Assembly (NCBI GenBank): GCA_946611595.1
Contig: CAMODY010000120.1
Location: 1 to 5,485, forward strand
Length of the DNA: 5,485 bases
Direction of reading: 5' to 3'
Source: an uncultured Clostridia bacterium
GTDB lineage: Bacteria; Bacillota; Clostridia; Lachnospirales; Lachnospiraceae
Shown: one piece after another, positions 1-5,485 of the stretch
Layout: each line of letters starts with the position of its first letter
How positions within the stretch are numbered: the stretch's first letter is position 1
Notes under the pieces: model-generated
The model's database searches: none
What the model saw: the letters and a program-made list of their open reading frames with translations, nothing else
What the model was told of the DNA's origin: nothing
Made by a program: the position numbers and the translations under genes

Positions 1-924
1 ATCGTATTCGCTGACAGCTTTGGTCATGAAGATTATATTCTTCAGGCAGCAATGGAGAACCCGGATGTTCAGTTCTGCCATGCAACAGGAACCAAGGCAC
101 ACACAGAACTCGTAGAAAACTATCACAATGCTTTCGCATCCATCTATGAAGGCCGTTATCTTGCAGGTGTAGCTGCAGGAATGAAGCTGAATCAGATGAT
201 CGAAGAAGGCAAGATCACAGCTGACAAGGCTGTTATGGGTTATGTTGGAGCTTATCCTTATGCAGAAGTTAAATCCGGATACACCTCTTTCTATCTTGGA
301 GCAAAGAGTGTATGCCCGACAGCTACAATGCAGGTAACCTTCACAAACTCCTGGTATGATGAGACCTTAGAGAAGACCGGAGCACAGACTCTGATCGACA
401 AAGGATGCGTACTTATCAGCCAGCACGCTGACTCCATGGGTGCTCCGACAGCTTGTGAAGCAGCAGGCGTTCCGAACGTATCCTACAATGGATCCACAGT
501 TCAGGCTTGCCCGAACACCTTCATCGTTTCTTCCAGAATCGACTGGGCTCCGTACTTCACATATGCTATGGAAGCTACAAAGAACGGCGAAGCAATCGAT
601 TATGACTGGGTTGGAACAATCGATACAGGAAGCGTTGTTCTTACAGAAGTTAACGAAGCTGCAGCAGCTCCGGGAACCGCTGAGGCAATCGAAGCAGCAA
701 AAGCTGACCTCGTAGCAGGCAACATTCAGGTATTCGATACCAAGAACTTCACAGTTGGCGGACAGGCATTAACTTCCTATCAGGCAGACGTTGACGATAT
801 GGGCGACTTCCAGCCGGAAACAGAAGTTATTGAAAACGGAATCTTCAAAGAGTCTTATTTCAGATCTGCTCCGTATTTCGATATCGATATCGATGGAATT
901 ACGATCTTAGGCGATGTTCAGTAA
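1..924 (+). CDS. BMP/PnrA-family ABC substrate-binding protein (5'-truncated)
   Basis: This is the C-terminal 307 residues of the extracellular binding protein of the importer encoded downstream. The frame is open from base 1, so the gene starts left of the window; the ATG at 52 is internal. The signal peptide, lipobox cysteine and first part of lobe 1 are missing. BMP-family signatures, numbered in the fragment, are NYHNAF..YEGRYLAGVAAG (about 40-60), a TNSWYD segment (115-120), IDKGCVLISQHADS (132-145), SRIDWAPYF (178-186) and a closing SAPYFDIDIDG (from 289). Relatives bind purine nucleosides (PnrA/TmpC), other nucleosides (BmpA, NupN) or riboflavin (RfuA); the ligand here is unknown. Five cysteines (26, 105, 136, 152, 170) are visible. 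By hand count 13 of 14 Phe codons are TTC, which fits high expression. The stop is followed closely by a terminator-like hairpin. The family call is firm and the ligand is not. Confidence 0.95.
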   Translation: MVFADSFGHEDYILQAAMENPDVQFCHATGTKAHTELVENYHNAFASIYEGRYLAGVAAGMKLNQMIEEGKITADKAVMGYVGAYPYAEVKSGYTSFYLGAKSVCPTATMQVTFTNSWYDETLEKTGAQTLIDKGCVLISQHADSMGAPTACEAAGVPNVSYNGSTVQACPNTFIVSSRIDWAPYFTYAMEATKNGEAIDYDWVGTIDTGSVVLTEVNEAAAAPGTAEAIEAAKADLVAGNIQVFDTKNFTVGGQALTSYQADVDDMGDFQPETEVIENGIFKESYFRSAPYFDIDIDGITILGDVQ

Positions 925-938
925 ATAAAATGATTTTT

Positions 939-978
939 GGGAGGCTGCCATCAGGCAGTCCTCCCGATTCGTTTTTTT
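939..978 (+). terminator. Intrinsic terminator/attenuator after the binding-protein gene
   Basis: The left arm GGGAGGCTGCC (939-949), loop ATCA and right arm GGCAGTCCTCCC (954-965) form 11 base pairs with one bulged T at 959. Seven T residues follow at 972-978. The U-tract begins about six bases after the core stem, or four if a weak T-G/T-A extension forms, so termination may be partial. It begins 15 bases after the binding-protein stop and no clear promoter follows before the ATPase gene. Partial read-through would supply the ATPase and permeases while keeping the binding protein in excess, a common arrangement in importer operons. The structure is seen directly; its strength is inferred. 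Confidence 0.85.
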
Positions 979-1018
979 AGAAACCGTTTGACATGGTTAA
1001 AAAAAATAGGCAGGCAGC

Positions 1019-1068
1019 AATTGCACCAAAGGAAAGATCAAATCCTTGATTTCTCCTTTGATGCAGTT
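1019..1068 (+). repeat. Long imperfect inverted repeat (RNA hairpin) before the ATPase gene
   Basis: Positions 1019-1041 pair with 1046-1068 around a four-base ATCC loop. Of 23 opposed positions, 19 are Watson-Crick, two are G-T wobbles (1036/1051 and 1021/1066) and two are mismatches (1034/1053 and 1026/1061). No U-tract follows, so it is not a second terminator. It lies between the terminator and the ATPase ribosome binding site, ending 15 bases before the AAAGGA. Possible roles are protection of the 5' end of a processed downstream mRNA, an RNase III site, or control of translation initiation. The pairing is seen directly; the role is inference. Confidence 0.7.
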
Positions 1069-1083
1069 ACTGTTTTATGGCAG

Positions 1084-1098
1084 AAAGGAACAAACGTG
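1084..1098 (+). promoter_or_regulatory. Ribosome binding site and GTG start of the ATPase
   Basis: AAAGGA at 1084-1089 lies six bases before the GTG at 1096. This site decides the start. The reading frame is open back to a TTG at 937, but that codon overlaps the terminator hairpin, has no Shine-Dalgarno sequence, and would add 53 residues unlike any ABC ATPase N-terminus. From the GTG, the protein begins directly with the usual first beta-strand of the nucleotide-binding domain. Confidence 0.85.
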
Positions 1099-2631
1099 GA
1101 AAACAAAACACCAATCCTTCAGCTAAGGGGAATTACCAAAAGATTTGGTGATATCATAGCGAACGAGAAGGTCAACCTTGATGTTTATGAAGGCGAGATC
1201 CTTGCGCTACTCGGTGAAAACGGCAGCGGAAAGACCACCCTCATGAACATGATCTCCGGTATCTATTATCCGGATGAGGGCGAAATTTTTGTAAAAGGAC
1301 AACCTGTCAGTATCGCCAAGCCTGAAGACGCCTTTCATCTTGGCATCGGCATGATCCACCAGCATTTTAAACTGGTTGATGTATTGACAGCTACAGAAAA
1401 CATTATCCTTGGTCTCAAAGAGCCGGGCGGTCTCGACCTAAAAAAGGCTGCTGATCGTATCAAAGAAATCTGTGATACCTATGGATTTGAAATCGATCCA
1501 AATCAGAAGATCTACAACATGAGCGTTTCCCAAAAGCAAACGGTTGAGATTGTAAAAGTCCTTTATCGTGGGGCAGATATCCTGATTCTTGATGAGCCGA
1601 CTGCAGTACTGACCCCGCAGGAGGCAGAAAAGCTTTTTAATGTGCTTCGTAATATGAAAAAAGATGGAAAGTCCGTCATTATCATTACGCATAAGCTGAA
1701 TGAGGTTATGGAGATTTCAGACCGTGTTACGATCCTCAGAAAAGGACAGTATATATGTGATCTGGAGACAAAAACTGCCAGCGTTCAGGCACTGACAGAT
1801 GCAATGGTTGGCCATGCGGTAGAACTGAACATTGATCGTCCTCAGCCGGTTGATCCAAAACCTCGTATTATGGTCGATCATCTGACTGTACGCAGCCAGG
1901 ATGGCGTTTTAAAATTGAAAGATGTCAGTTTTACTGCAAACAGCGGCGAGATTTTAGGAATTGCAGGTATTGCAGGAAATGGACAGAAAGAACTTCTTGA
2001 AGCAATCGCAGGCCTTCAGCCGGCTGAAAACGGCGATATCTATTACATTGAAGAGGATGGCTCAAAAGAAGAACTTCTCGGCATGGATCCTCTGAAGATT
2101 GCAGCGATGGGCGTCTCTCTTTCCTTTGTTCCTGAAGACCGATTGGGCATGGGCCTTGTCGGAAACATGGATCTTACAGAAAATATGATGCTCCGTTCCT
2201 TCCGAAATGGAAAAGGTGTTTTTACAGACCGGAAAAGTCCGCATGATCTTGCGGAGCATGTCGTAGAAGAGCTTGAAGTCAATACTCCAAGTGTGACAAC
2301 GCCGGTTCGTAAACTTTCAGGCGGTAACGTACAGAAAGTCTTAGTCGGAAGAGAGATCGCAAGTGCACCGACGGTACTTCTTACTGCCTATGCCGTTCGA
2401 GGCCTTGATATCAACTCTTCTTATCTGATCTATGATCTGATCAATAAACAGAAGAAAAATGGAGTAGCAGTCGTCTATGTCGGCGAAGATCTTGACGTGC
2501 TTCTTGAACTTTGCGACAGGATCTTAGTCCTTTGCGACGGACAGGTCAGCGGCATCTTAGATGGAAGAACGGCTCAGAAAAATGAAGTCGGACTTATGAT
2601 GACAAAAGTAGGAGGAGGTGAAGCAGAATGA
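1096..2631 (+). CDS. Tandem-domain ABC transporter ATPase (BMP/nucleoside-type importer)
   Basis: This 511-residue cytoplasmic protein has two fused ATP-binding domains, the usual form and length for NupO/YufO- or RfuB-type importers. Domain 1 has Walker A GENGSGKT (40-47), Q-loop HQHFKL (Q89), signature region MSVSQKQ (142-148), Walker B with D166-E167 inside the family hallmark EPTAVLTPQE, and switch H199. Domain 2 (from about 257) has a lysine-less Walker A, GIAGNGQKE (291-299), the signature LSGGN (407-411), a Walker B region LLTAYAVRGLD (428-438) lacking the acidic pair, and GEDLD (463-467) at the switch. Thus one composite ATP site, Walker motifs of domain 1 with LSGGN of domain 2, looks functional and the other is degenerate. 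A weak domain 2 is normal for the family, but the Gly-to-Ser signature change in domain 1 seems unusual. By hand count 9 of 10 Phe codons are TTT, unlike its neighbours. It overlaps the next gene by 4 bases. Confidence 0.95.
   Translation: MENKTPILQLRGITKRFGDIIANEKVNLDVYEGEILALLGENGSGKTTLMNMISGIYYPDEGEIFVKGQPVSIAKPEDAFHLGIGMIHQHFKLVDVLTATENIILGLKEPGGLDLKKAADRIKEICDTYGFEIDPNQKIYNMSVSQKQTVEIVKVLYRGADILILDEPTAVLTPQEAEKLFNVLRNMKKDGKSVIIITHKLNEVMEISDRVTILRKGQYICDLETKTASVQALTDAMVGHAVELNIDRPQPVDPKPRIMVDHLTVRSQDGVLKLKDVSFTANSGEILGIAGIAGNGQKELLEAIAGLQPAENGDIYYIEEDGSKEELLGMDPLKIAAMGVSLSFVPEDRLGMGLVGNMDLTENMMLRSFRNGKGVFTDRKSPHDLAEHVVEELEVNTPSVTTPVRKLSGGNVQKVLVGREIASAPTVLLTAYAVRGLDINSSYLIYDLINKQKKNGVAVVYVGEDLDVLLELCDRILVLCDGQVSGILDGRTAQKNEVGLMMTKVGGGEAE
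2613..2630 (+). promoter_or_regulatory. Ribosome binding site of permease 1, inside the ATPase gene
   Basis: AGGAGGTG at 2613-2620 lies seven bases before the ATG at 2628. It sits in the last codons of the ATPase gene, and the ATGA overlap joins the start of one gene to the stop of the other, so translation is probably coupled. Confidence 0.9.
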
Positions 2632-3731
2632 CGAATACAGTAAAGACTCCTCTGGTTCATATCACAAGAAGAAAAAATATCGTATGGTACCGCGCGTGGG
2701 CAATCCGTGTTATCGCTGTGATTCTTGCTCTGATTCTCTGCGGTATCATTACCACCTTTGTCGTGCATATCAACGCGATTGAGGTTTACAAGACAATGAT
2801 CGCCGGAAACTTCGGAACAGCCCGTAAGGTCTGGTTCATGGGACAGGATCTTGCAACGCTTCTGATCATTTCCCTTGCACTGGCACCGGCCTTTCGCATG
2901 CGCTTTTGGAACCTCGGAGGTGACGGACAGGCTCTTATGGGATGCTTCGGTGCAGCGGCAGTCATGATCCTCTTCAGCGGCTCGATGCCGAACTGGCTGC
3001 TCCTTATCGTTATGTTCGTTGCGGCAATCGTAGCCGGAATGCTCTGGGCATTTATTCCTGCTTTCTTTAAAGCAAAGTGGAATACGAACGAGACCTTATT
3101 CACCCTGATGATGAACTACATTGCAACTCAGCTGATCGCATTCTTCGTCGTTGTATGGGAGAACCCGAAAGGCTCCAGTAAGATCGGTATTATCAATCAG
3201 AGAACACAGCTTGGCTGGCTTCCGGATATCGGAGGAAACAAATATATCCTGATCATTATTGTTGCTATCGTCCTGGCAGTTGGAATGTTCATTTACATGC
3301 GCTATTCCAAGCACGGCTATGAGATTGCCGTTGTAGGTGAGAGTGAGCCGACCGCTAGATACGTAGGTATCAAGGTCCGCAAAGTCATTATCCGTACGAT
3401 GCTCCTTTCCGGTGCGATCTGCGGTCTTGCTGGATTCATGATGGTAGCTTCTACCAACCATACACTTACAACGACTCTTGTCGGCGGACGCGGATTTACC
3501 GGCGTTATGGTTGCATGGCTTGCAAAATTCAATCCGTTCTTTATGATCATCACAAGCTTCATCCTTGTCTTCTTAGGAAGAGGTGCTTCTGAGATCTCCA
3601 CTATGTTCGGATTTAACGATTCATTCGGGTCGATCCTGACAGGTATCATCCTGTTCTTCATTATCGGCTGCGAATTCTTCCTGAACTATGAACTTCACTT
3701 CAGGAAATCTGCTAAGAAGGAGGTGGCGTAA
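2628..3731 (+). CDS. ABC importer permease 1 (NupP/RfuC-type)
   Basis: This 367-residue inner-membrane protein is one half of the translocation channel, of the branched-chain amino acid/simple sugar permease family (BPD_transp_2). A basic cytoplasmic N-terminus (about 1-25) precedes a first membrane helix near 26-46. Further hydrophobic helices lie roughly at 75-90, 103-117, 123-146, 157-176, 206-223, 254-275 and over most of the last 80 residues. Family motifs are WNLGGDGQ (94-101), where relatives usually have F-N-I-G-x-E-G-Q, NETLFTLMMNY (154-164), matching the NE..STLM.NY motif, and VVGESEPTARYVGI (235-248), matching the RAVG.np.AA.Y.GI cytoplasmic loop. The start is fixed by its ribosome binding site and the overlap with the ATPase gene. 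It pairs with the next gene's product rather than forming a homodimer. Substrate is not determined by the sequence. Confidence 0.94.
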   Translation: MTNTVKTPLVHITRRKNIVWYRAWAIRVIAVILALILCGIITTFVVHINAIEVYKTMIAGNFGTARKVWFMGQDLATLLIISLALAPAFRMRFWNLGGDGQALMGCFGAAAVMILFSGSMPNWLLLIVMFVAAIVAGMLWAFIPAFFKAKWNTNETLFTLMMNYIATQLIAFFVVVWENPKGSSKIGIINQRTQLGWLPDIGGNKYILIIIVAIVLAVGMFIYMRYSKHGYEIAVVGESEPTARYVGIKVRKVIIRTMLLSGAICGLAGFMMVASTNHTLTTTLVGGRGFTGVMVAWLAKFNPFFMIITSFILVFLGRGASEISTMFGFNDSFGSILTGIILFFIIGCEFFLNYELHFRKSAKKEVA

Positions 3732-3735
3732 GATG
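3717..3735 (+). promoter_or_regulatory. Ribosome binding site and start of permease 2
   Basis: AAGGAGGTG at 3717-3725 lies seven bases before the ATG at 3733, inside the last codons of permease 1. It selects this ATG over the in-frame ATG at 3688, which would add 15 basic, non-family residues encoded within the permease 1 gene and has no good Shine-Dalgarno sequence. Confidence 0.9.
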
Positions 3736-4722
3736 TTTGATATTGTTGCTTTTATCCCGAGAGCAGTCATTCAGGGCATCCCGCTGCTTTATGGATGTGT
3801 CGGTGAGACCATTACAGAAAAGAGTGGTAACTTAAACCTTGGAACTCCGGGTATCATGTATGTCGGAGGTATCTGCGGCGTCATTGGATCCTTTGTTTAT
3901 GAGCAGAAAGCAGGAGATCATATGATCGGCTTCCTTGCAATTGCAATCCCGATCCTGTGCTGCCTGATCGGCTCCCTCTTGATGGGACTGATCTACTGCT
4001 TCCTTACGGTTACGCTGCGTGCAAACCAGAACGTAACAGGTCTTGCAATGACGACCTTTGGCGTTGGTATCGGAAACTTCTTCGGCGGTTCCTTGATCAA
4101 GCTGAGTGGAGCAGACGTTCCTTCTATCGCACTTTCAAAGACGCACGCTTATATCAGCGCTACACTTCCGTTTGCAAAGAACTTAGGCTGGTTTGGAAAG
4201 ATCTTCTTATCCTATGGCTTCCTTGCCTATGCGGCAATTGCAATGGCGATCATTGCAGCAATCACACTTAAGAAGACCCGTGTCGGCCTGAATCTTCGTG
4301 CGGTTGGTGAAAGTCCTGCAACAGCGGATGCAGCCGGAATCAACGTTATTCGTTATAAATACGTTGCGACCTGCCTTGGCGCTATGATCGCAGGTCTTGG
4401 CGGACTTTACTATGTTATGGACTTTGCAAGCGGCGTCTGGTCCAACGATGCATTTGGTGACAGAGGATGGCTTGCGATTGCTCTCGTAATCTTTACGATC
4501 TGGCGTCCGAACATCGCGATCTTCGCATCAATCCTTTTCGGTGGTCTTTGTATCCTGCATATGTTCATTCCATCTGGAACGAACCTTGCAGTCAAAGAGC
4601 TTTACAAGGGAATCCCATATTTGGTAACGATCATCGTACTGATCTTTACCTCCCTTCGTAACAAGAGAGAGAACCAGCCGCCTGCGAGCCTCGGCCTCTC
4701 GTACTTTAGAGAGGACCGCTAG
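3733..4722 (+). CDS. ABC importer permease 2 (NupQ/RfuD-type)
   Basis: This 329-residue inner-membrane protein is the partner of permease 1 in the channel and is also of the BPD_transp_2 family. Near its N-terminus it has GETITEKSGNLNLGTPGIM (24-42), the usual GE..TE.SG.LN.G.EG.M motif of the second permease, but with Thr-Pro where relatives commonly have Val-Glu. Other family motifs are LRANQNVTGLAMTTFGVGIG (95-114), RAVGESPATADAAGI (189-203) and GDRGWLAIALVIF (242-254). Hydrophobic helices lie roughly at 44-56, 65-92, 101-118, 158-178, 210-229, 246-262 and near the C-terminus, and the tail is basic and hydrophilic. It starts one base after the permease 1 stop and is the last gene of the operon, ending just before a terminator. 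No neighbouring metabolic gene hints at the ligand. Confidence 0.94.
   Translation: MFDIVAFIPRAVIQGIPLLYGCVGETITEKSGNLNLGTPGIMYVGGICGVIGSFVYEQKAGDHMIGFLAIAIPILCCLIGSLLMGLIYCFLTVTLRANQNVTGLAMTTFGVGIGNFFGGSLIKLSGADVPSIALSKTHAYISATLPFAKNLGWFGKIFLSYGFLAYAAIAMAIIAAITLKKTRVGLNLRAVGESPATADAAGINVIRYKYVATCLGAMIAGLGGLYYVMDFASGVWSNDAFGDRGWLAIALVIFTIWRPNIAIFASILFGGLCILHMFIPSGTNLAVKELYKGIPYLVTIIVLIFTSLRNKRENQPPASLGLSYFREDR
4692..4718 (+). other. Small hairpin at the 3' end of the permease 2 gene
   Basis: CGGCCTCTC (4692-4700) can pair with GAGAGGACCG (4709-4718) as nine base pairs with one bulged A at 4715 and an eight-base loop. It ends two bases before the stop codon and has no U-tract, so it is not a terminator. 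It may help protect the mRNA 3' end, or may simply follow from the codons used. Confidence 0.35.
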
Positions 4723-4749
4723 CGAAGGTAAACGTTTAGAACAAATGAC

Positions 4750-4790
4750 AAAAAAACTACCGGCATGAACTGCCGGTAGTTTTAGTATTA
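4750..4790. terminator. Bidirectional intrinsic terminator between convergent genes
   Basis: AAAACTACCGGCA (4753-4765) and TGCCGGTAGTTTT (4771-4783) are a perfect 13 base-pair inverted repeat around a five-base loop, TGAAC. On the plus strand the stem ends in TTTT followed by AT-rich DNA. On the minus strand the seven A residues at 4750-4756 become the U-tract. It lies 28 bases past the permease 2 stop and 19 bases past the L,D-transpeptidase stop, so it can end both transcripts. Confidence 0.93.
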
Positions 4791-4801
4791 TATTTTAATT
4801 A

Positions 4802-5485
4802 TTATTCAACGACTACATATACATCTTTGTATGCGTGGGACGGGCCGATGTCACAGGAGATGCGCACAGTGTAAATCCCTTTTTTCGTGTTATCCCAAGT
4901 ACCGGAAACGCTAAGGTACTGTGAAACATCATTTCCAAAATTATCTTTTGCAGTAGCAGCTGCAATCACAGGATCCTGTTCGTAATCGGTATTCAATGCA
5001 ACGGTTACGCTGTTTGGAACCTGAAGATCGATCGTATAAGAATGCCAAGGGTTCGAACTGATTGGATCTGTCGGATCCCAGCCGCTGATCTCAGGAATGT
5101 CTGTAGGGATCTTATATGGAGTCGGTTTTTCCAGCGGAAGCTGTTCATTTTCGTCGTAATAGATCACAACTTCTGCGCCTGTTGCGAGATGTTCACCCAA
5201 CCAGCGGACATCTCCGCAAGCCATACGGATGCAGCCCATTGAAGCATAATCCCCGAGTTTGTTATATTCTTCTGTTTCAAGTGTTCCGTGGTCCGTTTCA
5301 AAATACGGAACAGAGTGGAACATGATGTCATTATAGACACCATCGATGATGCGGTATGCATACAGGCCTTCCGTACCATCAGCCATGTAGCACCATTCGT
5401 TTGCCGGAGCAATGATCCATTCACCCATTGAGAAGGTTCCTTCCGGGGTCTCATGACCATCGCGTCTTCCGGTTGAGCAGGCAAA
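4802..5485 (-). CDS. L,D-transpeptidase (YkuD domain) with C-terminal Ig-like domain, 5'-truncated
   Basis: The last 227 residues of a cell-wall enzyme are visible. The frame stays open to the right edge, so the true start and any signal peptide lie outside the window, and the ATG at 5428 is internal. YkuD enzymes form 3-3 peptidoglycan cross-links or attach proteins to peptide stems, using a catalytic cysteine. Seen in the fragment are the early CSTG...TPEGTFS strand motif (3-19), FHSVPYF with the likely catalytic His (H57, bases 5315-5317), and YASMGCIRM with the likely catalytic Cys (C85, bases 5231-5233). The Met before Gly-Cys replaces the more usual His of [S/T]HGC. After the YkuD fold comes a Pro-rich linker (about 115-145), then a segment resembling bacterial Ig-like/DUF5011 domains with DNFGNDVS and GTWDNTKKGIYTV. 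The gene is convergent with the importer operon and unlikely to share its regulation. The Ig-like call is less sure than the YkuD call. Confidence 0.92.
   Translation of the reverse strand, partial: FACSTGRRDGHETPEGTFSMGEWIIAPANEWCYMADGTEGLYAYRIIDGVYNDIMFHSVPYFETDHGTLETEEYNKLGDYASMGCIRMACGDVRWLGEHLATGAEVVIYYDENEQLPLEKPTPYKIPTDIPEISGWDPTDPISSNPWHSYTIDLQVPNSVTVALNTDYEQDPVIAAATAKDNFGNDVSQYLSVSGTWDNTKKGIYTVRISCDIGPSHAYKDVYVVVE

Noticed and set aside
879..897. Palindrome-like GATATCGATATCGAT near the end of the binding-protein gene
   Set aside because: It encodes the expected Asp-Ile-Asp-Ile-Asp of the conserved family C-terminus, so codon repetition explains it.
930..980. Tiny ORF starting with ATG at 930, 16 codons
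   Set aside because: It runs through the terminator stem and U-tract, has no ribosome binding site, and its codons are simply the hairpin sequence.
988..1016. Possible promoter with a perfect TTGACA at 988-993 after the terminator
   Set aside because: No acceptable -10 element lies 15-19 bases downstream; the sequence at the right spacing is CAGGCA-like.
944..1018. Alternative pairing of GCTGCC (944-949) with GGCAGC (1013-1018) as an antiterminator
   Set aside because: The partner is transcribed after the U-tract, too late to prevent termination, and six base pairs may be chance.
993..1050. Small ORF starting with ATG at 993
   Set aside because: It is only 16 codons, has no Shine-Dalgarno sequence, and encodes nothing recognisable.
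2786..3661. Long minus-strand reading frames opposite permease 1
   Set aside because: They overlap a clearly conserved membrane protein gene, have no ribosome binding sites, and show no recognisable domains; they are shadows of the plus-strand codons.
5164..5484. Minus-strand reading frame of 106 codons overlapping the transpeptidase gene
   Set aside because: It lies in a different frame from the YkuD motifs and encodes no recognisable domain, so it is a shadow.
1..5485. CRISPR arrays, tRNA or rRNA genes, insertion sequences, prophage or defence genes
   Set aside because: No direct-repeat arrays, cloverleaf-like segments, transposase motifs or defence domains were seen; the DNA is almost fully accounted for by the importer and the transpeptidase.

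Overview
The window looks like chromosomal DNA from a low-to-moderate GC Firmicute, most likely an anaerobic Clostridia or Lachnospiraceae-type gut bacterium. This rests on strong AGGAGGTG-type ribosome binding sites, tight gene packing, Rho-independent terminators with U-tracts, a BMP-type importer, and a YkuD L,D-transpeptidase joined to an Ig-like domain. The genus cannot be fixed from the sequence.

Layout. Positions 1-924 (+) hold the C-terminal 307 residues of a BMP/PnrA-family substrate-binding protein; its start lies left of the window. Positions 925-1095 are a 171-base gap holding an intrinsic-terminator-like hairpin and then a second, long imperfect hairpin. Positions 1096-2631 (+) encode a double-domain ABC ATPase starting at GTG. 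Positions 2628-3731 (+) and 3733-4722 (+) encode two different membrane permeases, the first overlapping the ATPase by 4 bases and the second following after one base. Positions 4723-4801 hold a bidirectional terminator. Positions 4802-5485 (-) are the C-terminal part of a convergent L,D-transpeptidase gene whose start lies right of the window. No stretch over 300 bases lacks a gene.

The four plus-strand genes form one complete importer apart from the missing start of the binding protein. The lipid-anchored protein captures a ligand outside the cell, the two permeases form the channel, and the tandem ATPase drives import. Relatives import purine or pyrimidine nucleosides (NupNOPQ, PnrA systems) or riboflavin (Rfu system). 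Nothing in the window identifies the substrate, so no gene symbols are given. The hairpins after the binding-protein gene suggest it is made in excess over the membrane parts, as is usual for such importers.

This is mainly an ordinary transporter locus and I see no evidence of a new system. The points worth a second look are the degenerate second ATP site of the ATPase, including an unusual signature motif in its first half, the paired hairpins ahead of the ATPase gene, the contrast in phenylalanine codon use, and the domain order and active-site variant of the transpeptidase.
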